From the NCBI RefSeq assembly GCF_022132145.1, contig NZ_JAJISP010000002.1, forward strand, positions 186,001 through 250,000: a stretch of DNA of 64,000 bases, given 5' to 3'. The notes below the pieces were generated by a model, which did no database searches, was not told the origin of the DNA, and worked only from the letters and a program-made list of their open reading frames with translations. Below, piece after piece: positions 53,100 through 61,691 of this stretch (its first letter is position 1; each line of letters begins with the position of its first letter). This DNA comes from Pseudomonas sp. MMS21 TM103 (GTDB lineage Bacteria > Pseudomonadota > Gammaproteobacteria > Pseudomonadales > Pseudomonadaceae). A program made the position numbers and the translations under genes.

Positions 53100-54518
53100 T
53101 CAACACTGCACGGCCTTGATTTCGACAAACTCGGCCAACCCCTCCTCGCCCCATTCGCGACCATTGCCCGACTGCTTGTAGCCGCCGAAGGGCGCGTGGT
53201 AATTGAAGGCCGCCCCGTTGATAAAGCATTGGCCCGCGCGCAACTGCCGCGCCAGACGCAAGGCGCGCTCTGGAGTACCGGCCCAGACGCCGCTGGACAG
53301 GCCAAACGGCGATTCGTTGGCCAGCTGCACGGCCTGCGCTTCGTCGGCATAGGGGATCAGGCAGAGTACCGGGCCGAAGATTTCTTCCTGGGCGATACGC
53401 ATGCGGTTGTCGACGTCGGCGAACAGGGTCGGCAACTGGTAGAAGCCGCGCTCGAGCCCGCTGGGTAGTTCGCTGCCACCACAGAGCAGGCGCGCGCCTT
53501 CATCCTGACCGATACGAATGTAATCGCGCACCGTGCGCCGCTGTCCGGCCGAACACATGGGACCGAGGAAGCTCTGCGGATCCAGCGGATCGCCCAGGCG
53601 CAGGCTAGCGGTCTCCGCGATGGCCAGTTCCAGGGCCTCGGCGTATCGGCTGGCCGGCAGCAGCATGCGGGTCAGGGCGGTGCAGGTCTGCCCGGAGTTG
53701 AGCATCACGTCCTGCACGCCGTGGCGCACTGCGGCGGCCAGGTCGGCATCCTCGGCGATCAGCAGCGGCGACTTGCCGCCCAGCTCCAGGCACACGCGTT
53801 TGACCGACGGCGCGGCGGCCTGGGCCACGCGCACCCCGGCACCGGTGGAACCGGTGAACGACACCATGTCCACCTCTGGGTGCTTGGCCAACGCTTCGCC
53901 GACCTTGGCGCCTGGGCCACTGACCAGATTGAACACCCCCGCCGGCAAGCCGATGGACTGGATAATCTGGGCCAGCAGGAAGGCATGCAGCGGCGTCTCC
54001 TGACTCGGTTTGACCACCACGGTGCAGCCAGCCGCCAGAGCCGGAGCGAGCTTGCCGAGCAATTGGTGCAGCGGGTAGTTCCAGGGATTGATGAAGGCGC
54101 ACACCCCCACCGGCTCGCGCAGCACCAGGGAGTTGCCGACCTCGCGCACCTCATCCATCAAGGCGGCGACCTCTACGTAGTGGCGCAAGCCTTCGAGTGG
54201 CCCGTCGACCTGGATAGACCGGCACCATTGCACCGGCATGCCCAGCTCGGCGGTGATCAATGCCGCCATCTCGTCGGCGCGGGCCTCGAGCTGATCGGCC
54301 AGGGCCTGGATATAGCCGGCGCGCACCTTGGCCGAGGTCGCGGCCCAGACTGGGAAGGCCCGACGCGCGGCCTGCACCGCACGCTCGACATCACGCTCGT
54401 CGCCCAACGGCACCAGCCCTGCGACCTGCTCGGTCGCCGGATTGAGCACCTCGGCCAGGCCATTGCCTGCGGGCGCCACCCAGGCTCCATCGATAAACAA
54501 CTGGGTGTGCTTATGCAT
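53100..54518 (-). CDS. aldehyde dehydrogenase, probable 4-guanidinobutyraldehyde dehydrogenase
   Basis: 472 residues of the NAD(P)-dependent aldehyde dehydrogenase family. The catalytic cysteine lies in NSGQTCTALTR and the glutamate in CLELGGKSP. INPWNYPLHQ and SFTGSTGAG mark the cofactor site. Its gene overlaps the 3' end of aruH by eight bases (ATGCATAA), so it is translationally coupled. GAGGAG supports the start. After AruH and AruI convert arginine to 4-guanidinobutyraldehyde, an enzyme of this type is needed to give 4-guanidinobutyrate. That assignment rests on context. Confidence 0.85.
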   Translation of the reverse strand: MHKHTQLFIDGAWVAPAGNGLAEVLNPATEQVAGLVPLGDERDVERAVQAARRAFPVWAATSAKVRAGYIQALADQLEARADEMAALITAELGMPVQWCRSIQVDGPLEGLRHYVEVAALMDEVREVGNSLVLREPVGVCAFINPWNYPLHQLLGKLAPALAAGCTVVVKPSQETPLHAFLLAQIIQSIGLPAGVFNLVSGPGAKVGEALAKHPEVDMVSFTGSTGAGVRVAQAAAPSVKRVCLELGGKSPLLIAEDADLAAAVRHGVQDVMLNSGQTCTALTRMLLPASRYAEALELAIAETASLRLGDPLDPQSFLGPMCSAGQRRTVRDYIRIGQDEGARLLCGGSELPSGLERGFYQLPTLFADVDNRMRIAQEEIFGPVLCLIPYADEAQAVQLANESPFGLSSGVWAGTPERALRLARQLRAGQCFINGAAFNYHAPFGGYKQSGNGREWGEEGLAEFVEIKAVQC

Positions 54519-55701
54519 GACACGGCTCCTCGACCAGTTCGGCAGCGCAGCGGGCAATGCGCCGGCAGGCGTCCTGCAACGCCGCACTGCCGAGCACCAG
54601 GCCCAGACGTATATGCCCGGCAGCGCTGGGACCGAAGGCTTCGCCGGCCAGCACCGAGACGCCATGGCGGTCGAGCAGGCGGTCGGCGAAATCCTGGGCA
54701 GACAGCCCGGTGGCGCGGATATCGACCATCACGAACATACCACCGTCTGGCTTCAGAGGACGTAATCCGGGGCAGTCGGCGAGGCACTCACAGACCAGAT
54801 CGCGTCGCTGCCGATAGGCTTCACGCATCGCCTCCAACTCTGGCATTTGTGCCTCCAGGGCGACACAGGCGGCGTCCTGGATAAAGTCCGGCGAGCCATA
54901 CAGCATGCACAACGCCAGGTTACCGAGGTGCTCGGCAAGCTCTGGCGGCGCCACCACCCAGCCGACCCGCCAGCCGGTCATGGCGTGGGACTTGGACAGG
55001 CTGTTGAGGGTCGCGGTGCGCTCGGCCATGCCCGGCAGGCTGGCCGGGCTGACATGCTCACCCTCGTACAGCAGCTCGCTGTACACCTCATCGGAAATCA
55101 GCCACAGATCATGGCTAATGCACAGCTCGGCCAGGGCCTCCCAGGTGGTGCGCGGCAGGCTGGCGCCGGACGGATTGTGCGGGCTGTTCAGCACCAGGGC
55201 GCGGGTGCGCGGCGTGATGGCCGCAGCGACGTCCTCGGCCTGTACCCGGAAGCCATGCTCGGGGCGCACCGGCAGCGGAATCACCTTGGCTCCGCAGGCA
55301 CCGAACACTGCCTCGTAGGTCACGTACATGGGCTCGGCGACTATCACTTCATCGCCGGGCTCGAGCACACACTGGGCCACACAAAACAGCGCACATTGGC
55401 CGCCGGCCAGCACCACCACCTGCTCGGCATCGACTGCCTGACCGCTGCGCAGCCCATGGCGCTTGGCGATGCTTTCACGCAGCGCACGCTTGCCGGTGAC
55501 CTCGGTGTAGTGGGTATTGCCGGCCAGCAGGCTGTCGATGGCGGCCTGCACCACCGGCTGCGGAGTGTCGAAATCCGGGTCGCCGACCGACAACAGCAGC
55601 ACGTCCTCACCGAGCGCCTGGCGAGCCAGGGCACGGTAGTGAATATCCCAGGCAGCGGCGCCGTCACCGGCGATACGTTGGGTCAGGGTGGAAAAACGCA
55701 T
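54511..55701 (-). CDS. aruH: arginine:pyruvate transaminase AruH
   Basis: 396 residues, fold-type I PLP aminotransferase. The PLP lysine is in SLSKSHAMTGWRVGW. NSPHNPSGASLPRTTWEAL and the whole N-terminal region (RIAGDGAAAWDIHYRALAR) agree closely with P. aeruginosa AruH as I remember it. It transfers the amino group of arginine to pyruvate and gives 2-ketoarginine and alanine. AAGGAG six bases before the start. It lies 19 bases after aruI in the same operon. Confidence 0.9.
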   Translation of the reverse strand: MRFSTLTQRIAGDGAAAWDIHYRALARQALGEDVLLLSVGDPDFDTPQPVVQAAIDSLLAGNTHYTEVTGKRALRESIAKRHGLRSGQAVDAEQVVVLAGGQCALFCVAQCVLEPGDEVIVAEPMYVTYEAVFGACGAKVIPLPVRPEHGFRVQAEDVAAAITPRTRALVLNSPHNPSGASLPRTTWEALAELCISHDLWLISDEVYSELLYEGEHVSPASLPGMAERTATLNSLSKSHAMTGWRVGWVVAPPELAEHLGNLALCMLYGSPDFIQDAACVALEAQMPELEAMREAYRQRRDLVCECLADCPGLRPLKPDGGMFVMVDIRATGLSAQDFADRLLDRHGVSVLAGEAFGPSAAGHIRLGLVLGSAALQDACRRIARCAAELVEEPCHA

Positions 55702-55720
55702 TTAGATCTCCTTGCCCGCC

Positions 55721-57331
55721 TTATTGGGCGCAGGCGTGCTTGAGTTCGATCAGGGTCACGCCGGGATGGCTGAAGCCCGCCGCCAGCTGGTCTTGCAGCT
55801 GATCCAGGCTCTGCGGCTGGCGCACTTGGCAACCAAAGGCACCGGCCAGCGCGGCGAAATCCGGGTTGCGCGGCAATACGCCAATCGGCTCGATGTCCAG
55901 ATCGAGCATGTCGTCGCGGATCTGCCCCAGGGCATCGTTGTTCCACAGCAACACCACCAGCGGGCTGTCCAGCTCTTCCACCGCGGTGGCCAATTCCTGG
56001 GCGGTATAGAGAAAGCCGCCATCGCCGACCAGCACTAGGCCAGGCCGCTCGGGGGCGCCCAGCTTGGCGCCGATACCCGCCGGCAGACCGTAGCCGAGGG
56101 TGCCGTATCCGGTGGGGTGCAACCAGCTACGCGGCGCACGGCTGGCAAACAGGTAGTTGCCGCTGTAGGCCAACTGGGTCATGTCGGTGCTGATAAAGGC
56201 GTTGTCCGGCAGCACGGCGGCGATGCGCGCCAGAATGGCCTGATGAATGCGTTGCAACGGCCCCTGGCCGTCCTCGACCGCCGCACGCAGCCCGGCCACC
56301 GCGGCAATTGCCGACGCTGGATCACGCGCCTGCTGCGGCAAACGTACCAGCAGCGCCTCGACGGTCTGCCGCGCATCGCCCTTGAGCGCCACTGCGCAGG
56401 GGTAGAAATCGTTGAACTTGCGCGGGTCGATATCCACCCGCAACAGCTCGCCGGTCAGCGGCAGGCGTTCGCGCCAGAAATCGGTATCGGCCATTTCGCT
56501 ACCGACTGCCAGCACCACGTCGGCCTGCTCGATCAACTGCCAACCGGGTTCGACGCACAGGGTCGCACCGGCATGCAGTGGCGCCTGTGGTGGCAACAAG
56601 CCCTTGCCGGCGACGCTGGTGAACAGCGGCGCCGCCAGCCGTTCGCTGAGCGCGGCCAGTGCCGCACCGGCCTCCAGGGCACCGCCGCCGGCGATGATCA
56701 TCGGCCGCTTGGCGCCAACCAGTTTGTCGGCGGCCTGTTGCAGCGCCTCGGCACTCGGCAGGCCACGGCCTGGCCGACGTACCACCTCGGCACTCCAGTC
56801 GCGGGCGATCGGCTCGGCGAGTACATCCAGCGGCACCGAGATATGCACCGGCCGCGGCCGTTCGCTGTCGAACACCGCATAGGCGCGGGCGATCAGTTGC
56901 GGCAGGTCCTCGGCGCTGGTGGCCACGGCCGAGAAGGCGGTGATCGGCGCGGTCATCGCCCGCTGATCCTGGGTTTCGTGCAGGCAACCCCAGCCCTTGC
57001 CGAGACTGGCGCTGTGGTTGACGCTGGAGATCACCAGCATCGGGATCGAGTCGGCATGCGCCTGGCCGATCGCCGTGGCGGCATTGGTCACGCCGGGGCC
57101 GGTGATGACGAAGCACACCCCGGGCTTGCCGGTCACCCGCGCATAGCCGTCGGCCATGAAGCCGGCGCCCTGCTCGTGGCGGGTCAGCACGTGGCGAATA
57201 CCGCTGCCGGGCAGACCGCGATAGAGTTCCAGGGTGTGCACCCCGGGAATCCCGAATACGGTGTCTACGCCGTAATTGGCCAGCAGGCGCACCAGCGCCT
57301 GGCCGCCGGTCAAAGCTTTTGTTGTTGTCAT
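55721..57331 (-). CDS. aruI: 2-ketoarginine (5-guanidino-2-oxopentanoate) decarboxylase AruI
   Basis: 536 residues, thiamine-diphosphate enzyme of the acetolactate synthase/benzoylformate decarboxylase family. The catalytic glutamate is in TRHEQGAGFMADGYAR, and the ThDP motif runs from GDGGFLYTAQEL to WNNDALG. It decarboxylates 2-ketoarginine to 4-guanidinobutyraldehyde, the second step of the arginine transaminase pathway. The position directly before aruH supports this over acetolactate synthase. GAGGA lies upstream of the ATG. Confidence 0.88.
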   Translation of the reverse strand: MTTTKALTGGQALVRLLANYGVDTVFGIPGVHTLELYRGLPGSGIRHVLTRHEQGAGFMADGYARVTGKPGVCFVITGPGVTNAATAIGQAHADSIPMLVISSVNHSASLGKGWGCLHETQDQRAMTAPITAFSAVATSAEDLPQLIARAYAVFDSERPRPVHISVPLDVLAEPIARDWSAEVVRRPGRGLPSAEALQQAADKLVGAKRPMIIAGGGALEAGAALAALSERLAAPLFTSVAGKGLLPPQAPLHAGATLCVEPGWQLIEQADVVLAVGSEMADTDFWRERLPLTGELLRVDIDPRKFNDFYPCAVALKGDARQTVEALLVRLPQQARDPASAIAAVAGLRAAVEDGQGPLQRIHQAILARIAAVLPDNAFISTDMTQLAYSGNYLFASRAPRSWLHPTGYGTLGYGLPAGIGAKLGAPERPGLVLVGDGGFLYTAQELATAVEELDSPLVVLLWNNDALGQIRDDMLDLDIEPIGVLPRNPDFAALAGAFGCQVRQPQSLDQLQDQLAAGFSHPGVTLIELKHACAQ

Positions 57332-57341
57332 GGGGTGGTCC

Positions 57342-59447
57342 TCAACAATGATCGGCGGGTTGGCCGAGGCGGATCAGGGCATCCACGGCAACGGCGCCCT
57401 GGGCATTAACCAGCAGCGGGTTGACGTCCAGTTCCAGCAGCTGCTCGGCGTACTCGCAGGCGTACTCCGCCACCGCGCGAATCGCCTGCACCAGGGCATC
57501 CAGATCGACCGCCGGGCGGCCGCGGAAACCTTGCAGCAGCGGTGCGCTACGCAGACTCAGCAGCGCCTCGCGAATTGCCGCATCGGTGGTCGGCAGTAAC
57601 AGGCTGCGGCTGTCCTTGAGCAACTCCACAAGAATCCCGCCGGCGCCGAGCACCAGGGCCAGGCCAAAGCCGTTCTCACGTTTGATGCCGACGATCAGCT
57701 CGGCCAGCGGCGCCGGCGCCATGCGCTCCAGCAGCACCTGCTCGAAGGCCAGCTCAGGAGCATGCCGCGCCAGACTGACGCGCATGTCGTCGAGCGCCGC
57801 CTGCAGAACCTGAGCGTTGCCCAGATTGAGCGCCACGCCACCGGCCTCGGTCTTGTGCGGCAAATCGGCACTGACCACTTTGAGCGCCAGCGGATAACCC
57901 AACGCCTGAGCCGCCTCCAGCACCTGCCCGGGGGTGCTCAGCATGCCCTCAGGCAAAGGCAGGCCGAAACCGCCCAGGGCCTGCTTGGCTTGCCACTCAT
58001 CGAGCAAGCGGCCGCTGCCCGTCAGTGCTTGTGGGCAGATCGGCGTCAGGGCCGATTCACCGCGCGCCAGCAGGGCCTCGCGGCGCTGCCGGTAATGGGC
58101 GATACGACCCCAGGCCGCCAGGCCATCTTCGACCCCCTGCAGAGCCGCCACGCCGTGCGCGTGCAGACGCTCGCGAGCACTGGCCGGGAGCAGTTCGGGG
58201 AAGGCCGAGGCGACGAACCCCGGTTTGCCGTGACGCGCCAGGGCGGCGCAGTACAGCTCCAGCAGCAGGTCGCACTGCGGGCGCTCAGCCGAGGCTTCAT
58301 CGGGATAGTCGAGCACCAGCAGAGCGGCATCGGCCGGGCTGCGCAAGACACTGTCGAGCATTCGCTCGAGGGCTTCGCTTTCGCCCCAGATGGCGGTGGT
58401 GAAGTCCAGCGGATTGACGATATTGGCGTAGCTCGGCAACACCTCGGCCAGTTCGCTGCGCTGCTTGTCGTCCAGCGGCGGCAGACCCAGGCCGTTGCGT
58501 TCGGCGTAGTCGGCAATCAGCCCGGCATCGCCACCGGAACAGGCCATTGCGGCCAGGCTCGGCCCCGCCGGCAAATTGCCACAGGCCGCCGCCTTGAGGG
58601 TTTCTACGAAGCTCACCGGGCCGCTCACGCGGATCACCCCGAGGCGCTCGAACAGCGCGTCATACAAGGCATCGGAGCCGGCCAGGGAACTGGTGTGGCT
58701 GAGTGCCAACTCGGCGCCGATCTGCGATACCCCGGTCTTCAGGGCGATGATCGGGATGCCTTTTTCCAGCGCCTTGTGCGCTGCCTGGGCGAAACCGGGA
58801 ACGTTTTTCAGCCCCTCCAGGTGTAAGCCGATGGCGGTGACGCGTGGCTCGTCGAGCAGCACGTCCATCAGCTCGGCGACGCCCATTTGCGCCTGATTAC
58901 CCACCGAGGCCATGTAGGCCACCGGCAGCGAGCGGTCGCTCATCGACAGGTTGTAGGCGAAGTTGCCACTCTGGGTCAGCACCGCCACGCCCTTCTCCAC
59001 CTGCTCGCCACCATGGGCCACCGGCCACAGTGCGGCGCCGTGCAGGTAGTCGAGCAGGCCGTAGCAGTTCGGCCCGAGCAGGGCCATGTCACCAGCGGCT
59101 TCGAGCAAACGGGCCTGCAGCGCCTCGCCCTCGGCGCCGGTTTCGGCGAAACCGGAGGCGTAGCAGATGACGCCGCCCGCCCCTTTGGCGGCCAGTTCAG
59201 CCACCGCCTGCACGGTCAACTCCTTGTTAGTGGCGATAAACACCGCATCCGGCCCACTGGGCAACTCGGCGATGCTGGCGACGCAGGACACGCCTTCCAG
59301 CTCGGCATGCTGCGGATTGACCAACCACAGGTCACCCGCATAGCCGCCTTCGGCGCAGCGCTTGAGGGCGCGGGCCATGCTGCGCCCGCCGATAAAGGCC
59401 AGATGGCGCGGCGCCAGCAGGCGCTTGAGGTTATCTCTTTGGCTCAT
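57342..59447 (-). CDS. acyl-CoA synthetase, NDP-forming (ATP-grasp type)
   Basis: 701 residues with the order CoA-binding domain (PRHLAFIGGRSMARALKR), succinyl-CoA-ligase-like domains with a probable phospho-His in LALSHTSSLAGSD, and a C-terminal ATP-grasp domain (PLALKVVSADLPHKTEAGGV). It makes an acyl-CoA from an acid, CoA and ATP (or GTP), giving ADP (or GDP). AGGGG precedes ATG 59447. It lies between the acyl-CoA dehydrogenase and aruI genes with about 10 bases on either side. Guanidinobutyrate is a possible substrate by context; no published role is known to me. Confidence 0.85.
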   Translation of the reverse strand: MSQRDNLKRLLAPRHLAFIGGRSMARALKRCAEGGYAGDLWLVNPQHAELEGVSCVASIAELPSGPDAVFIATNKELTVQAVAELAAKGAGGVICYASGFAETGAEGEALQARLLEAAGDMALLGPNCYGLLDYLHGAALWPVAHGGEQVEKGVAVLTQSGNFAYNLSMSDRSLPVAYMASVGNQAQMGVAELMDVLLDEPRVTAIGLHLEGLKNVPGFAQAAHKALEKGIPIIALKTGVSQIGAELALSHTSSLAGSDALYDALFERLGVIRVSGPVSFVETLKAAACGNLPAGPSLAAMACSGGDAGLIADYAERNGLGLPPLDDKQRSELAEVLPSYANIVNPLDFTTAIWGESEALERMLDSVLRSPADAALLVLDYPDEASAERPQCDLLLELYCAALARHGKPGFVASAFPELLPASARERLHAHGVAALQGVEDGLAAWGRIAHYRQRREALLARGESALTPICPQALTGSGRLLDEWQAKQALGGFGLPLPEGMLSTPGQVLEAAQALGYPLALKVVSADLPHKTEAGGVALNLGNAQVLQAALDDMRVSLARHAPELAFEQVLLERMAPAPLAELIVGIKRENGFGLALVLGAGGILVELLKDSRSLLLPTTDAAIREALLSLRSAPLLQGFRGRPAVDLDALVQAIRAVAEYACEYAEQLLELDVNPLLVNAQGAVAVDALIRLGQPADHC

Positions 59448-59457
59448 GACGATCCCC

Positions 59458-60618
59458 TTAGCGCAACAGCGGCCGCAGCATTTCACGGGAAATGATGTGA
59501 CGCTGGATCTCAGACGTGCCCTCCCAGACCCGCTCGATCCGCGCATTACGCCAGATGCGTTCCACCGGACCTTCATCCATCAAGCCCATGCCGCCGAATA
59601 TCTGCACCGCTTCGTCGGCCACCTTGCCCAGTACTTCGCTGGCAAACAGCTTGGCCATGCCGGCGTCGGCATCGGTCATGCTGCCCTGGTCCATCTTCCA
59701 GGCGACATTCAGCGCCAGTAACTCCGCTGCGCGAATCTGCGTGGCCATATCGGCCAGCTTGAACGACACACCCTGATAGGTGCCGATCGGCCTGCCGAAC
59801 TGTTGGCGGTCGGCTGCCCATTGCAGCGACAGATCCATGGCGCGCTGGGCCTGACCGACACAGTTGGCGGCGACCATCACGCGGCCTGCCGTCAGCCAGG
59901 CGTTGGCCACTTCCCACCCCTTGTCGACTTCACCAAGGACTTTGCTTGCGGGTACGCGGCAGTCGTCGAAGAATATTTCATAGGTGTGATAACCGCGGTT
60001 GCTCACGCACTTTGGCCCACGGCGAATGGTCATCCCAGGGGTGTCGCGGTCGACCAGAAAGGAGGTCACGGCGTTGCGCTTCTTGCCGTTTTTCTCGTAG
60101 CTGTCGGTGACGGCGAAGACGATCGCATAGTCGGCGTGACCGGCGTGGCTGATAAAGTGCTTGCTGCCATTGAGCACAAAGTCATCACCATCGCGCAGCG
60201 CGCGGGTTTTGATGGCGTTGGCATCGGAGCCGGCACCCGGCTCGGTGAGGGCGAAGCAGTCGATTTTTTCGCCGCGCACGGTGGGCAGCAGATAGTCGTC
60301 GATCTGCTGACCCTTGCACGCCATGAGAATTTTCGACGGCCGCGCGACAAATACATGCAGGGCCCATGAACACTTGGACAACTCACGCTCGATCAGGGCC
60401 TGGGAGAAATAGTCCAGGCCACCGCCGCCCACTTCTTCGGGCATGTTGAAGGCATACAGACCCGCCGCAATCGCCTTGTTGCGAATCTCTGCGGCCAACT
60501 CGGGGGAGACTGCATCGGCGCGGTCGACCACCTCTTCATGGGGCAGCAATTCTTTTTCAACGAAGCTGCGCGCCGTGTCGACCAGCATTTCGTGTTCATG
60601 ACTGAGTTGGAAATTCAT
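59458..60618 (-). CDS. acyl-CoA dehydrogenase
   Basis: 386 residues with the standard three-domain plan. CFALTEPGAGSDANAIKTRA and FISHAGHADYAIVFAV bind FAD and substrate; VQIFGGMGLMDEGPVERIWR near the C terminus is the family signature. It inserts an alpha,beta double bond into an acyl-CoA and passes electrons to ETF. ATG 60618 has AGGA seven bases upstream; the previous codon is a GTG. It lies 29 bases after the enoyl-CoA hydratase gene. Confidence 0.9.
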   Translation of the reverse strand: MNFQLSHEHEMLVDTARSFVEKELLPHEEVVDRADAVSPELAAEIRNKAIAAGLYAFNMPEEVGGGGLDYFSQALIERELSKCSWALHVFVARPSKILMACKGQQIDDYLLPTVRGEKIDCFALTEPGAGSDANAIKTRALRDGDDFVLNGSKHFISHAGHADYAIVFAVTDSYEKNGKKRNAVTSFLVDRDTPGMTIRRGPKCVSNRGYHTYEIFFDDCRVPASKVLGEVDKGWEVANAWLTAGRVMVAANCVGQAQRAMDLSLQWAADRQQFGRPIGTYQGVSFKLADMATQIRAAELLALNVAWKMDQGSMTDADAGMAKLFASEVLGKVADEAVQIFGGMGLMDEGPVERIWRNARIERVWEGTSEIQRHIISREMLRPLLR

Positions 60619-60647
60619 CACTATGTCCTGTGGTGTAAGGCGGCGCT

Positions 60648-61439
60648 TCAGCGGCCAATAAATAGGGGGGCACGTTTTTCCATGGCGGCGCGCAGGGCCT
60701 CGGCGCCATCCTCACTGCGACCGCAGAGCAGGCCGGCTTGGCGCTCGGCCTCGAGCTGCTGAGCCAGGCTGCGCTGGGCGCCGGCCTCGATCAGGGTCTT
60801 GGTGTGGGCGAAGGCGAAGGTCGGCCCGCTGGCCAGGCGCGTCGCCAGTTCGCCGGCCACTGCCAGCAACTGCTCATCGGCGCAGACTTCACCGACCAGG
60901 CCGGCAGCCAGGGCCCGTTCGGCGCCCCAGAGTTCGTCGAGAAACAACAGGCGCTTGGCCTGCTCGCTGCCGATCAGGCGCGGCAGGTGCCAGCTGGCGC
61001 CGGCATCCGGGGCATAGGCCATGCTGGTGTAGCCGGCCTTGAAGCGTGCCGACTGCGCGGCCAGACGAAAATCGCAGCACAGGGTCAGATCCATGCCGGC
61101 ACCGACCGCGGTGCCGTTGATGGCGACGATGGTCGGCTTGGCAAAGGCATGCAGACGAGTCATCAGGGCATGGGCGGCTTCGGTCCAGCCGTAGCTTTCC
61201 AGATCGCCACGCGCCTCGGCCGCAGCCCACTCGGCCAGATCAGCACCGGCACAGAAGCTTCTGCCGCTGCCGGTCAGCACCAACACGCGCACGGCGGAGT
61301 CGGCGCTGAGCTCATCGAGCAAAGCATGCAAGGCCTTGAGCGTGGGAATGTCCAACGCATTGCGTTGCTCGGGGCGATTCAGGGTGATCCAGGCGACGCC
61401 GCCTTCCACTTGGGTCAACAGACTCGATGCAGTGCTCAT
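60648..61439 (-). CDS. enoyl-CoA hydratase/isomerase
   Basis: 263 residues, crotonase fold. The oxyanion-hole segments are SFCAGADLAEW and AINGTAVGAGMDLTLCCDFR. One of the two usual catalytic acidic residues may be displaced by Ala in the AYAPDAGASWHLPRLIG block, so the exact reaction (hydration, isomerisation, hydrolysis) is open. It is the first gene of the seven-gene aru unit. The 250 bases in front are AT-rich and probably hold the promoter. Confidence 0.86.
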   Translation of the reverse strand: MSTASSLLTQVEGGVAWITLNRPEQRNALDIPTLKALHALLDELSADSAVRVLVLTGSGRSFCAGADLAEWAAAEARGDLESYGWTEAAHALMTRLHAFAKPTIVAINGTAVGAGMDLTLCCDFRLAAQSARFKAGYTSMAYAPDAGASWHLPRLIGSEQAKRLLFLDELWGAERALAAGLVGEVCADEQLLAVAGELATRLASGPTFAFAHTKTLIEAGAQRSLAQQLEAERQAGLLCGRSEDGAEALRAAMEKRAPLFIGR

Positions 61440-61631
61440 GAGAATCCTCGGCTTTTATTTTGGTGAGAAGGACGGGATACACGCCCTTCCGAGAGGCAAT
61501 ACTAAACACTTGTTCAATAGCATGGCAATCAATTACCGCAGTTAGAAAAACACTCTATCTATCTGTATTTAATAGGTTTTATATTTTTAACCGACCACGC
61601 GTTACAACTTCGAACAACCGCTTACAGCAGC

Positions 61632-61664
61632 AAAACAAAGGCCTGACCGTTGCCGGCCAGGCCT
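61632..61664 (-). terminator. probable terminator of the NhaC-type gene
   Basis: A 7-bp GC-rich stem (AGGCCTG at 61639-61645 with CAGGCCT at 61658-61664), followed on the minus strand by TTGTTTTG. It lies about 28 bases after the antiporter stop codon. Confidence 0.65.
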
Positions 61665-61691
61665 GTGTGATGCACCCAGCGAAGCCCGTGG

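Noticed and set aside
61440..61691. Possible shared operator in front of the aru operon (ACTTGTTCAATAG near 61519)
   Set aside because: It partly resembles the CAAG end of the motif, but the half-site spacing and the first half are missing. The aru operon is not counted in the regulon.
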